The position numbers were made by a program, and so were the translations under genes. Source: an uncultured Paracoccus sp. (lineage in GTDB: Bacteria; Pseudomonadota; Alphaproteobacteria; Rhodobacterales; Rhodobacteraceae). From it: a DNA stretch of 16,908 nucleotides. Below, piece after piece: positions 6,831 to 14,376 of this stretch. Position 1 is the first letter of the stretch, and every line of letters starts with the position of its first letter. Below the pieces are notes generated by a model that was given only the letters and a program-made list of their open reading frames with translations, was not told the origin of the DNA and did not search any database. The stretch covers positions 1 to 16,908 of the forward strand of contig CALLYR010000284.1 of NCBI GenBank assembly GCA_937859005.1, read 5' to 3'.

Positions 6831-7754
6831 ATGGAACCGATGGCATTCGCAGGCGGCGGGCTGGACCGGGCGGCGCATCTGCGCGCAGGCGAGGGCTGGC
6901 GCGAGGGCGCGCAGGTGGTGCCGCTGTGGCGCGGCAAGGTGCCGGTCGGGGCGGATGACCGGCTGCTGCGGCTGGAACCACGCCATCCCGCGCTGGCGAG
7001 CGCGCCGCCGCCGGTGCTGCTGGGGCTGGACGACGGGCGCGCAGTGGCGGCGCAGGACATCTCGGCCTGGGCGCCGCCGAATCTTCCGGAAACGCAACTG
7101 TTCTTCGATCCGACCGAACAGGTCCATCCCGGCATCCCCGGCGGGCGATTTGTCGAACTGCGCGGCGTCATGGCGCGGCTGAACCCTATGGATGCGGAAC
7201 TGGCGGCGACGGCGCGGGCGCTGGCCGGCTGGCATGTCAGCCACCGTTTCTGTTCCGCCTGCGGCCAGCCGTCCGAACCCGCGCAGTCCGGCTGGCAGCG
7301 CCGCTGTCCCGCCTGCGGGATCGCGCATTTCCCGCGCACCGATCCGGTGGTCATCATGCTGATTACCCGTGGTGACCAGGTGTTGCTGGGCCGCTCGCCC
7401 GGCTGGCCCGAGGGGATGTATTCCTGCCTTGCCGGTTTCATCGAGCCGGGCGAGACGCTGGAGGCCGCCGTCCGGCGCGAGGTGGCCGAGGAAACCGGCA
7501 TCCGCGTGGGTGCCGTCCGCTATGCCGCCAGCCAGCCCTGGCCGTTTCCGGCGTCACTGATGCTGGGCTGCCTGGGCGAGGCGGAAACCGATGCGATCAC
7601 GCTGGACCCGGCGGAGCTTGAGGACGCGATGTGGGTGGACCGCGCCATGCTGCGCGAGATGATCGAGGGCCGCCATCCGTCCCTGCGCGCCGCGCGCAAG
7701 GGGGCCATCGCGGGCTGGCTGATCGGCCAATGGGTCGAGGATCGTCTGCGCTGA
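6831..7754 (+). CDS. nudC: NAD+ diphosphatase (NADH pyrophosphatase), Nudix family
   Basis: A 307-residue NudC-type enzyme that hydrolyses NAD(H) to NMN(H) and AMP and, in studied members, removes NAD caps from RNA. Zinc-ribbon cysteines are at 141, 144, 159 and 162 (CSAC and CPAC). The Nudix box spans 202-224 with the full Gx5Ex7REUxEExGU pattern: Gly202, Glu208, Arg216-Glu217, Glu220-Glu221 and Gly223. The NudC-specific motif SQPWPFPAS follows at 234-242 and separates it from other Nudix hydrolases. The N-terminal third is the variable substrate-flanking domain. AGGGGA precedes ATG 6831; Met4 is a possible alternative start. The gene is divergent from dnaX and convergent with the SRP RNA gene. 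Confidence 0.95.
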   Translation: MEPMAFAGGGLDRAAHLRAGEGWREGAQVVPLWRGKVPVGADDRLLRLEPRHPALASAPPPVLLGLDDGRAVAAQDISAWAPPNLPETQLFFDPTEQVHPGIPGGRFVELRGVMARLNPMDAELAATARALAGWHVSHRFCSACGQPSEPAQSGWQRRCPACGIAHFPRTDPVVIMLITRGDQVLLGRSPGWPEGMYSCLAGFIEPGETLEAAVRREVAEETGIRVGAVRYAASQPWPFPASLMLGCLGEAETDAITLDPAELEDAMWVDRAMLREMIEGRHPSLRAARKGAIAGWLIGQWVEDRLR

Positions 7755-7790
7755 GACGCAGGACACGGGCTTTGCGATGAGGGGAAAAGG

Positions 7791-7888
7791 GTGAGAGGCT
7801 GGACGACGACCCAAGCGGGGCTCGTTACGGCTGCTTCCTTCCGGACCTGACCGGGTTGGCGAGGCGCCTGCCCGCGCCAACCTCTCGA
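7791..7888 (-). ncRNA. ffs: Signal recognition particle RNA, 4.5S type
   Basis: Read on the minus strand, the sequence opposite 7829-7852 is the conserved SRP RNA apical domain: GGUCAGGUCCGGAAGGAAGC followed by AGCC, with the GGAA tetraloop and the Ffh-binding internal loop. The ends close into a long hairpin: the complement of 7877-7886 pairs with that of 7793-7802 (GAGAGGUUGG with CUGG-type strand CCAGCCUCUC). The RNA of roughly 98 nt is the short bacterial form without the Alu domain. It binds Ffh to deliver nascent membrane proteins to FtsY. The exact ends are estimated from the promoter and the terminal stem. Confidence 0.95.
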
Positions 7889-7892
7889 CGCC

Positions 7893-7921
7893 AAGATAGG
7901 GCGTGCCGCGGCGCGATGCAA
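7893..7921 (-). promoter_or_regulatory. Sigma-70 promoter of the SRP RNA gene
   Basis: On the minus strand, TTGCAT (complement of 7916-7921) and TATCTT (complement of 7893-7898) have the ideal 17-nt spacing. The predicted start falls about 6-8 nt beyond, just at the 5' side of the terminal stem near 7886-7888. The -35 element lies only 4 nt from the stop codon of the upstream phosphoesterase gene. Confidence 0.7.
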
Positions 7922-7925
7922 GCGG

Positions 7926-9908
7926 TCACAGATGCAGCCGCAGCCGGACAAAGCCGCCCGCCTCGACCGGCACTGACTGGACGCGGGCGCAGGTCAGGCG
8001 CGGCAGATGGGCCAGCGCCTCGGGGGCGGTGTCGAACAGCGCCGTCGTTCCGGGCAGAGGGGCAAAGCGCCAGCTGCTGTGCGGCGGCACCTGCACGCGC
8101 CGGCGCGCAGCAACATAGCGGCGCAGCGCATCGGGAATCGTCACTTCACCTTCGAACACCAGCGGCAACCGGCCCGCCAGATCGCGAAACAGCGGACAGG
8201 CATTCCGGCGAAAGCTGTTGGTCGCCAGCAGGAACCGTTCCTCCGGCGCCACGGGGCGTCCGGCATGGCGCAGATCCAGCACTCGTCCGGGACCGTGCGA
8301 CCGAATCCGTCCTTCGGCATCATAGCGGGCCGGGCGGCCGGGATCGACCGTCCAGGTCAGCCCGTCGATCACGTCGAAGAAATAGGGCGGAAAGGCCGGA
8401 TCGATCAGCGTCTGATCGGCCGCACCGGGGATCAGCCGGTGAAAGATGCTGGCCGACCGTTCCAGCCAGTCGGCCAGTTCCATCCCTGTCACCTCGACCC
8501 CGATCAGCCGGTTCTGGAACAGATACAGATCGCCCAGGCTGCGCAGGGTCAGCGGCCCGGCGGGCACGTCGGTGTAATGGCCCGGCCCCCCGCGTCCGCC
8601 CGCCCGGAAGGGCGCGACCGCCGACAGGACCGGCAAGCGGCGCGCAAGTCCGAGGCTTTGGCGCAACTGCCAGCGCTGCGCCATCGCAACCAGCCGCAGC
8701 GCACCATCGTCACCCAGAAGGGTGAAGAAGCTGTTCAGCGGCGTTTCCGTCCGCGCAATCCGCCGGCGATACCGGCGCAGGGTCGAACGATGCGCGCCGA
8801 TCAGATCGGGCGCGGGACGAGGCGGCAATGGCAGTGCTCCGGCGTCCTGCGTCCGGAAGGTGCAGGCCGGGTCCGAACAGCACAGGCAGCGATGGTTCGC
8901 CGACCCGCAGCAGGTCCGGCGTGGGTTTGGATCGGGCTGCACCGGCACGGCACGCACGGTTGCTCCGGCAAGGCGCCAGCCCGCCGCCTGCGTCCAGTCC
9001 AGCATCAGGTCGATCAGGCCCAGATGAGACCCGTGGAATCCGGCCATGACCGCAGGCTTGCCATGCAGGGTCCCGCGTTCGGCGTCGATGGCGGGATCGG
9101 CGGGAAAGCCCGGTCCCGGAAAGACCATATGCGTGTGACCCGCGACCACCGCATCGATTCCGGTCAGCGCGGCGATGTCGGTCGCCAGATTGTCGCTGTC
9201 CGCCCGGCCCTGCGTGGTGGCGATGCCGCTGTGGGCCAGCGCGATCACAAGATCGGCGCCCGCCCTGCGAAGGTTTCGCACCGCCTCGGCGGCGGCGGTC
9301 AGCATGTCGCGGGTTGCCACGCGCCGCGTCTGCCGCCGGTCGATGACTGCGGCATGGGGCGGGGTCAGGCCGAGTATGCCGATGCGGATCGGAAGAGCCA
9401 CCCCGTTCAATCCGCGCAGTTGCCGCTGCACCAGAAGATGAGGCCGGATGCGCCCGGCATCGTTCCGGATTGCGGCATTGGCGCAAGTCACGGGAAACCG
9501 CGCGCCGTCCAGCGCCCGCAACAGGAAATCCGCCCCGAAATGAAAATCGTGATTGCCCAGCGTGACCGCATCATAGCCCAGGTCGTTCATCAGCGCGATG
9601 CCGGGATGGATACGGCGGCGCCCGATATCGGCCTGGCCGGCCAGAAAGTCGCCCAATGGGGTGCCCTGCAGGAAATCTCCGTTGTCCACCAGCAGGGTGT
9701 TCGGCGCCCCCGCACGCGCCCGTGCGATCAGTCCCGCCAGACCGTGCAGGCCGATATTGGGCACAGGCCGGTCACGCAGGTAATCATATCCCAGCATGTG
9801 CATATGCAGGTCGGTGGTGGCCATGATCCGCAGGGTCGCGCTGGCCGGCCGCAGTTCGACCCCTGCGCCCCGATCCGGAGACTGTTCGGCCAGCGTTGAT
9901 CCGTCCAT
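7926..9908 (-). CDS. cpdB: 5'-nucleotidase / 2',3'-cyclic-nucleotide phosphodiesterase family protein
   Basis: A two-domain metallophosphoesterase of 660 residues. Metal-site motifs occur in family order: TTDLHMHMLGYDY at 31-43, DNGDFLQGTPLGD at 75-87, GNHDFHFG at 118-125, AHSG at 225-228 and GHTH at 257-260. The C-terminal 5'-nucleotidase domain (about 390-610) includes LSAVAPFRAGGRGGPGHYTD, which is characteristic of CpdB, plus the Phe-stacking segments and NSFRRN. CpdB enzymes are usually periplasmic and salvage nucleotides, but no signal peptide is visible at the N-terminus. Residues 325-360 are unlike the family: six cysteines lie between 333 and 349, and the +1-shifted frame there reads more like ordinary protein. 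Start ATG 9908 has a weak ribosome binding site. A sigma-70-like promoter lies upstream. Confidence 0.9.
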   Translation of the reverse strand: MDGSTLAEQSPDRGAGVELRPASATLRIMATTDLHMHMLGYDYLRDRPVPNIGLHGLAGLIARARAGAPNTLLVDNGDFLQGTPLGDFLAGQADIGRRRIHPGIALMNDLGYDAVTLGNHDFHFGADFLLRALDGARFPVTCANAAIRNDAGRIRPHLLVQRQLRGLNGVALPIRIGILGLTPPHAAVIDRRQTRRVATRDMLTAAAEAVRNLRRAGADLVIALAHSGIATTQGRADSDNLATDIAALTGIDAVVAGHTHMVFPGPGFPADPAIDAERGTLHGKPAVMAGFHGSHLGLIDLMLDWTQAAGWRLAGATVRAVPVQPDPNPRRTCCGSANHRCLCCSDPACTFRTQDAGALPLPPRPAPDLIGAHRSTLRRYRRRIARTETPLNSFFTLLGDDGALRLVAMAQRWQLRQSLGLARRLPVLSAVAPFRAGGRGGPGHYTDVPAGPLTLRSLGDLYLFQNRLIGVEVTGMELADWLERSASIFHRLIPGAADQTLIDPAFPPYFFDVIDGLTWTVDPGRPARYDAEGRIRSHGPGRVLDLRHAGRPVAPEERFLLATNSFRRNACPLFRDLAGRLPLVFEGEVTIPDALRRYVAARRRVQVPPHSSWRFAPLPGTTALFDTAPEALAHLPRLTCARVQSVPVEAGGFVRLRLHL

Positions 9909-9942
9909 GTCCGGTCGTATTTCACCCCGATGATCCGCCGGG

Positions 9943-9972
9943 AAGATAGGCGAGTTGTTGCCGATGGCTCAA
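9943..9972 (-). promoter_or_regulatory. Possible sigma-70 promoter of the phosphoesterase gene
   Basis: On the minus strand, TTGAGC (complement of 9967-9972) and TATCTT (complement of 9943-9948) are 18 nt apart. The -10 element is identical to that of the SRP RNA promoter. The predicted leader is about 25-30 nt long. Confidence 0.45.
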
Positions 9973-10018
9973 CCCTTGCGCGTGATACAGATTCGTACGT
10001 CCGGCACGTGCGGCTTGC

Positions 10019-10032
10019 TTGCAACATTGCAA
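10019..10032. promoter_or_regulatory. Tandem TTGCAA motif, possible operator
   Basis: TTGCAA occurs twice (10019-10024 and 10027-10032) with a 2-nt spacer. Each copy is self-complementary, giving an almost perfect 14-bp dyad in the 171-nt gap between the phosphoesterase gene and the SRPBCC gene. TTGCAA-centred palindromes are bound by short-chain acyl-CoA regulators in some Rhodobacterales, but no target regulator is identified here. The rest of this gap shows no clear plus-strand -10 element. Confidence 0.3.
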
Positions 10033-10079
10033 CCTTAGGGTTAACAGTCCTGAGCATTTCAAAGGTCCCGGATTCTGTC

Positions 10080-10631
10080 ATGAAATTTTCGACTCGTCAG
10101 GACGTCGATCTGGCGGCGGCCGATCTGTTTGCGGCAGTCAGTGATTTTCCCCGGATCGAACGGATTCTCATGCGACGCAGGACCGAGGTCCGGCGTGCTG
10201 ATCCGGCACAGGATTCCGGGGCCGGTATGGCTTGGGACCTGGCTTTCAGGCTGCGCGGCAAGCAGCGCAGCCTGAGTCTGCAGGTGATCCAGTTCGACCG
10301 CCCCGAACGCATCGTCTTCGCAGGCCGGTCAGAGCCGTTCGATCCCACGATCGACCTGAGGGTGATCGCCCTGTCGCGGACCCGGTCGCGCCTGATCTGC
10401 GAACTTGACCTGAAGCCCCGCAACATGCGCGCGCGGCTGATGCTGCAGACCGCAAGGCTGGGAAAGGCGCAGCTGGACCGCAAATTCGCGGGGCAGATCG
10501 GCGATCTGGTCCGTGATCTGACCGCGCATGCCAGCCTGGGGCAGGGCGGCAACGGAAAGCAGATGCGCGGCCCGGCAGGGGTCTACTGGATCGCACCGGG
10601 GGAATTGCTCCGGCAGGCGGCGGGCCGCTGA
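10080..10631 (+). CDS. SRPBCC-fold protein, function unknown
   Basis: A 183-residue protein that looks like the polyketide cyclase/START-like (SRPBCC) superfamily. It opens MKFSTRQDVDLAAADLFAAV with the usual N-terminal strand and helix, followed by SDFPRIERIL, which is typical of ligand-cavity proteins. Strands then alternate: AWDLAFRLRGKQRSLSLQV, ERIVFAGRSEPFDPTIDLRV and RSRLICELDLKP. A long amphipathic C-terminal helix (about 117-148) closes the cavity. No catalytic residues can be assigned. The frame is open upstream to 9930, but ATG 10080 is where the conserved fold begins. The ribosome binding site is weak (AAAGG about 13 nt upstream). The basic tail after 150 is variable. It is convergent with the prephenate dehydratase gene, 16 nt away. 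Confidence 0.78.
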   Translation: MKFSTRQDVDLAAADLFAAVSDFPRIERILMRRRTEVRRADPAQDSGAGMAWDLAFRLRGKQRSLSLQVIQFDRPERIVFAGRSEPFDPTIDLRVIALSRTRSRLICELDLKPRNMRARLMLQTARLGKAQLDRKFAGQIGDLVRDLTAHASLGQGGNGKQMRGPAGVYWIAPGELLRQAAGR

Positions 10632-10647
10632 AAGGCGCCGCAGGCCG

Positions 10648-11568
10648 TCAGGCCCGGCCGCGCTGTTGTTCGGCCCGCAGCGGATCGGCGGGATAGACGC
10701 CCAGAATCGCCAGATGCGACGTGAAATAGCGCAACTCGTCCATCGCGCGCGCCACGGCCGGATCATCGGGATGGCCCGCGACATCGGCATAGAACTGCGT
10801 CGCGCTGAAGACGCCATCCACCATATAGCTTTCCAGCTTGGTCATGTTCACGCCATTGGTGGCAAATCCGCCCATCGCCTTGTAAAGCGCGGCCGGAATG
10901 TTGCGGACGCGGAAAACGAAGCTGGTCAGCATTTCGGGCTGCCCGGCGGCGTTGAGGCGGCGGCTGTAATCGGGTTCGCGCGACATGATCAGGAAGCGGG
11001 TCGTGTTGTTGCGGCGGTCCTCGATCTCGTCGGCCAGCCGCTCCAGCCCATAGATTTCGCCCGCAAGCGGGCTTGCCAGCGCCGCCCGGCGCGGGTCGCC
11101 CAGTTGCGCCACCGTCATCGCGCTGCCCGCCGTATCGGGGCCGGTGATCGTGCGGATGCCGTGGCGGCGCAGGAAATCGCGGCACTGGCCCAGCAGGACC
11201 GTGTGGCTCATCGCCTCGGTGATGTCTTCGAGACGCGCGCCGGGAACGGCCAGCAGGCTGATATGCACGCGCACGAAGGTTTCATCAATGATGTGCAGCC
11301 CGGATTCGGGCAGCAGGTGGTGGATGTCGGCTACCCGGCCATAGGTCGAATTCTCGACCGGCAGCATCGCCAGGTCGGCCGCGCCCGACCGGCAGGCCTC
11401 GACCGTGTCCTCGAAGGTGTGGCAGGGCAGCGCCTCCATATCCGGGCGTGCCTGGCGGCAGGCCTGGTGGCCATAGGCGCCCGGTTCGCCCTGGAACGCG
11501 ATGCGGCCGGTCAGGGGGCGTTCGGCGGAACGGCCTTCGGGCGCATCGGACGGACGGGACAGGGACAT
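10648..11568 (-). CDS. pheA: Prephenate dehydratase
   Basis: A 306-residue enzyme that converts prephenate to phenylpyruvate, the committed step of phenylalanine synthesis. The catalytic domain starts GRIAFQGEPGAYGHQACRQA (21-40) and includes LAMLPVENSTYGRVADIHHL (66-85). The catalytic NNTTRF motif is at 187-192. A regulatory ACT domain follows (about 211-291), with TSFVFRVRNIPAALYKAMGG and NMTKLESYM, the phenylalanine-binding ESxM/P segment. This is the monofunctional form, without a chorismate mutase domain. Start choice is uncertain: ATG 11568 has AAGG 9 nt upstream, while ATG codons at 11583 and 11586 would add five or six residues. The gene is divergent from the cytochrome c gene. Confidence 0.95.
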   Translation of the reverse strand: MSLSRPSDAPEGRSAERPLTGRIAFQGEPGAYGHQACRQARPDMEALPCHTFEDTVEACRSGAADLAMLPVENSTYGRVADIHHLLPESGLHIIDETFVRVHISLLAVPGARLEDITEAMSHTVLLGQCRDFLRRHGIRTITGPDTAGSAMTVAQLGDPRRAALASPLAGEIYGLERLADEIEDRRNNTTRFLIMSREPDYSRRLNAAGQPEMLTSFVFRVRNIPAALYKAMGGFATNGVNMTKLESYMVDGVFSATQFYADVAGHPDDPAVARAMDELRYFTSHLAILGVYPADPLRAEQQRGRA

Positions 11569-11691
11569 GGGATGGACCTTCATCATTGGGCACCCGCGGC
11601 GGCGACCGGCGCGGGGGGCAAGGCTTTGGGCTGTGCGGCGCGGACGGGGCGTGCGGCAGGAAACGGCCCGACCGGTGCCGACGGGGATCGA

Positions 11692-11697
11692 ACTATA
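11692..11697 (-). promoter_or_regulatory. Possible -10 element for pheA
   Basis: TATAGT on the minus strand is a good -10 match about 120 nt before the pheA start, but no convincing -35 lies 16-18 nt upstream of it. It abuts the -35 of the cytochrome promoter, so the two promoters would face away from one another and overlap. Confidence 0.3.
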
Positions 11698-11699
11698 CC

Positions 11700-11729
11700 T
11701 TGAACCGGCAAAGCGAAAGCGGGTAGATA
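11700..11729 (+). promoter_or_regulatory. Sigma-70-like promoter of the cytochrome c gene
   Basis: TTGAAC at 11700-11705 and TAGATA at 11724-11729 are 18 nt apart. The predicted start is near 11736, giving a 30-nt leader with AAGGGA about 6-8 nt before ATG 11766. Confidence 0.55.
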
Positions 11730-11765
11730 ACGCGCAACGCACAGCTGGACCGCAAGGGATTTCGC

Positions 11766-12302
11766 ATGTTCAACACGATGACCGTGACAAAGACAGCCGG
11801 AGCGCTGATCGGTTCGCTGCTGTTCCTGCTGCTGGTGTCCTGGGGCGCATCGTCGCTGTATCATGTCGGCTCTGCCGGCCATGCCGCCGAGGGCGAGGCG
11901 CCGGCACAGGCCTATACCATCCCGGTCGAGGGCGCCGAGGAAGCCGCGGCCGAGGGAGAGGCTGCGGGCGAGACCGTCGATTTCGAGGCGCTGCTGGCGT
12001 CGGCCGATGCGGCGGCGGGCGAAAAGGTGTTCGGCAAATGCAAGTCCTGCCACAAGCTGGACGGCACTGACGGGGTCGGCCCGCATCTGAACGGCGTCGT
12101 GGGCCGCGTGGTCGCTGCCTCCGAAGGCTTCAACTATTCCGAAGCCATGAAGGCGCATGGCGGCAACTGGGAGCCCGAGCCGCTGCAGGCTTTTCTGGAA
12201 GACCCCAAGGGCGTCGTGCCCGGCACCAAGATGACCTTCGCTGGCCTGAAAAAGCCCGAGGACCGCGCCAATCTGATCGCCTATCTGCAGACGGTGCAGT
12301 AA
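11766..12302 (+). CDS. cycM: Membrane-anchored cytochrome c552 (CycM-like)
   Basis: A 178-residue c-type cytochrome. An N-terminal signal-anchor helix (about 10-32, GALIGSLLFLLLVSWGASS) holds it to the membrane with the haem domain in the periplasm. A flexible Ala/Glu-rich linker (40-70) is followed by a class I cytochrome c domain with haem site CKSCH at 92-96 and axial Met156 in PGTKMTF. The N-terminus MFNTMTVTK and overall layout resemble Paracoccus denitrificans CycM, which carries electrons between the bc1 complex and cytochrome aa3 oxidase. That role is inferred by resemblance. AAGGGA precedes the start, a promoter lies at 11700-11729 and a strong terminator follows, so it is a single-gene unit. 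Confidence 0.95.
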   Translation: MFNTMTVTKTAGALIGSLLFLLLVSWGASSLYHVGSAGHAAEGEAPAQAYTIPVEGAEEAAAEGEAAGETVDFEALLASADAAAGEKVFGKCKSCHKLDGTDGVGPHLNGVVGRVVAASEGFNYSEAMKAHGGNWEPEPLQAFLEDPKGVVPGTKMTFAGLKKPEDRANLIAYLQTVQ

Positions 12303-12326
12303 TCCCGTCACAGGGCCGGACCACAG

Positions 12327-12351
12327 GGCGCGGGGTTTCCCGCGCCTTTTT
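12327..12351 (+). terminator. Rho-independent terminator after cycM
   Basis: An 8-bp perfect stem, GGCGCGGG (12327-12334) with CCCGCGCC (12339-12346), has a GTTT loop and is followed directly by TTTTT, then CATTTT. It ends transcription 25 nt after the cytochrome stop codon and separates that gene from the yej operon. Confidence 0.93.
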
Positions 12352-12446
12352 CATTTTGCGCGCCCGGTTCGTCACGAATGCGCCAGCCCGCTTGCGGCAC
12401 GGGGCCGCCCTCGCCTAGCGTCGTGGGGCCGAACAGAGGGATCGCC

Positions 12447-14345
12447 ATGACCGGAATGCGCAGACTGGCCTGGACCATGATGCTTGCTGCGGGGCTGGCG
12501 GCGGGACCGGCGGGGGCGCAGACACCCCCCCCCGCGGACGCGGCGGCCGCGCCGCAGGCGACCGGCACGATCGTCTCGCACGGCGTCTCGACCTTTGGCG
12601 ACCTGGCGTTGCCTGCGGATTTCCAGCATCTGCGTTACGTCAACCCGGACGCGCCCAAGGGGGGCGAGATCAGCGAATGGGCCGCGGGCGGCTTCGACAG
12701 CTATAACCCCTATACGATCAAGGGGCGGGCGGCGCGGATGTCCACGCTGCCGCTCGAATCGCTGATGACCGGCACGGCGGACGAGATCGGCGCAGCCTAT
12801 TGCCTGCTGTGCGAGACGGTCGAATATCCCGAAAGCCGCGACTGGGCGATCTTTACCCTGCGCCCGCAGGCGCGGTTTTCCGACGGCGCCCCCGTGACGG
12901 CGCGGGACGTGCTGTTTTCCTATGAACAGTTGCGCGACAAGGGCCTGTCGTCCTTCCGCGCGGTGCTGGTGCAGATGGTCGCGGGCGCTGAGGTGCTGGA
13001 CGACCGCCGCATCCGCTTCACCTTCACCCCCGACTATCCCCGCCGCGACGTGATCCAGGCGGCGGGCGGATTGCCCATCTTTTCCAGGGCGGATTTCGAG
13101 AAGAACGGCCGCGATCTGGGCGAAAGCTCGAATCTGCCCTTCGTGGGATCGGGGCCTTACATGTTCGACCGCGCCGACATCGGCCGGTCCGAGACATGGC
13201 GCCGCAATCCCGATTACTGGGGCGCGGACCTGCCGGTCAACCGCGGGCGCAACAACTTCGACCGCATCCGGGTCGAGTATTTCGGCGACTACGAAACCGC
13301 CTTCGAGGCGTTCAAGGCCGGCGAATACACCTTCCGCAACGAGGCGAGTTCCATCATCTGGGCCACGCGCTATGACTTCCCGGCCTTCCAGAACGGCTGG
13401 GTTGCCAAGGCCGAACTGCCCGACGGCAACATCGCCAGCGGCCAGGCTTGGGCGATCAACCTGCGCCGCGCGCAGTTCCAGGACGCGCGCGTGCGCGAGG
13501 CGATCGGGCTGATGTTCAACTTCGAATGGGCCAACGAGACGCTGTTCTATGGGCTTTACACCCGCATCGACAGCTTCTGGGACAACAGCGAACTGGCCGC
13601 GACCGGCAAGCCCTCGCCCAAGGAACTGGCGATCCTTGAACCGCTTGCGGCCGATCTGCCGCCCGGCGTGCTGACGGATGACGCCGTGACGGCCCCGGAC
13701 AGCGGCGCGCGCCAGCTTGACCGCGGCAACCTGCGCAAGGCCGCGGCCCTGCTGGACGCGGCGGGCTGGGTCATTCCCCAGGGCGCCCGCGACGGGCTGC
13801 GCCGGAATGCGCAGGGGCAGACGCTGCGGGTCGAGATTCTGAACGAATCCCAGACCTTCGACCGCGTCATCAATCCTTACGTGGAAAACCTGCGCGCGGC
13901 GGGCATCGACGCGGTCCATTCGCGCGTGGACGACGCGCAACTGGAAAGCCGCCGCCGCAGCCATGACTTCGACATGACGAATGCGCAACTGGGCCAGGAC
14001 TATATCCCCGGCGCGGGGTTGCAGCAGTATTTCGGCTCGGCCTCGACGGGCGACGTGTTCAACGCGATGGGGCTGGCCAGCCCGGCCGTGGACAAGCTGA
14101 TCGGTCTGGTCGAATCCGCCACCACGCGCGAGGAGCTGAGGGTCCGCGTCCACGCGCTGGACCGCGTCCTGCGGGCGCTGCGTTTCTGGGTGCCGCAGTG
14201 GTACAAGGCGAAACATACCGTCGCCTATTGGGACATGTATGCCCATCCGGCGGAACTGCCCCCCTATGCCCTGGGCGAGCTTGATTTCTGGTGGTTCGAC
14301 GCGGATAAGGCGGACAAGCTGAAACAGGCCGGGGCGCTGCGCTGA
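12447..14345 (+). CDS. yejA: YejA-type extracellular solute-binding protein (family 5)
   Basis: A 632-residue periplasmic binding protein that delivers oligopeptides to the YejBEF importer; in E. coli this system also takes up microcin C. The signal peptide is clear: MTGMRRLAWT, then the hydrophobic core MMLAAGLAAG, with probable cleavage in AGA-Q after residue 24. The mature N-terminus has the YejA hallmark STFGDLALPADFQHLRYVNP then DAPKGGEIS. The family 5 body follows with SDGAPVTARDVLFSYEQL, SGPYMF, and the closing WVPQWYKAKHTVAYWDMY segment. An unusual CLLC pair (Cys119 and Cys122) lies in the early domain. The frame is open upstream to 12378, but ATG 12447 has AGAGGG 6 nt before it and starts the signal peptide. 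It is the first gene of yejABEF. Confidence 0.95.
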   Translation: MTGMRRLAWTMMLAAGLAAGPAGAQTPPPADAAAAPQATGTIVSHGVSTFGDLALPADFQHLRYVNPDAPKGGEISEWAAGGFDSYNPYTIKGRAARMSTLPLESLMTGTADEIGAAYCLLCETVEYPESRDWAIFTLRPQARFSDGAPVTARDVLFSYEQLRDKGLSSFRAVLVQMVAGAEVLDDRRIRFTFTPDYPRRDVIQAAGGLPIFSRADFEKNGRDLGESSNLPFVGSGPYMFDRADIGRSETWRRNPDYWGADLPVNRGRNNFDRIRVEYFGDYETAFEAFKAGEYTFRNEASSIIWATRYDFPAFQNGWVAKAELPDGNIASGQAWAINLRRAQFQDARVREAIGLMFNFEWANETLFYGLYTRIDSFWDNSELAATGKPSPKELAILEPLAADLPPGVLTDDAVTAPDSGARQLDRGNLRKAAALLDAAGWVIPQGARDGLRRNAQGQTLRVEILNESQTFDRVINPYVENLRAAGIDAVHSRVDDAQLESRRRSHDFDMTNAQLGQDYIPGAGLQQYFGSASTGDVFNAMGLASPAVDKLIGLVESATTREELRVRVHALDRVLRALRFWVPQWYKAKHTVAYWDMYAHPAELPPYALGELDFWWFDADKADKLKQAGALR

Positions 14346-14376
14346 CCCACGGCCGGGGCACCGGGCAGGACGACGA

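Noticed and set aside
4135..7182. A very long plus-strand open frame (1015 codons) opposite recR, ybaB and dnaX
   Set aside because: It is antisense to three clearly identified genes, its translation is Arg/Gly/His-rich with no domain, and long antisense frames are common in GC-rich DNA with strong third-position bias.
7829..7852. SRP RNA on the plus strand
   Set aside because: The plus strand shows the reverse complement of the conserved core; the GGAA tetraloop and the promoter are correct only on the minus strand.
8007..9899. A 630-codon plus-strand frame opposite the phosphoesterase gene
   Set aside because: It mirrors the codon pattern of the real minus-strand gene and shows no recognisable motif.
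12368..12378. Palindrome TTCGT-C-ACGAA upstream of yejA
   Set aside because: It is only 5 bp per arm, is a single occurrence, and is not tied to a recognisable promoter; too short to call an operator.
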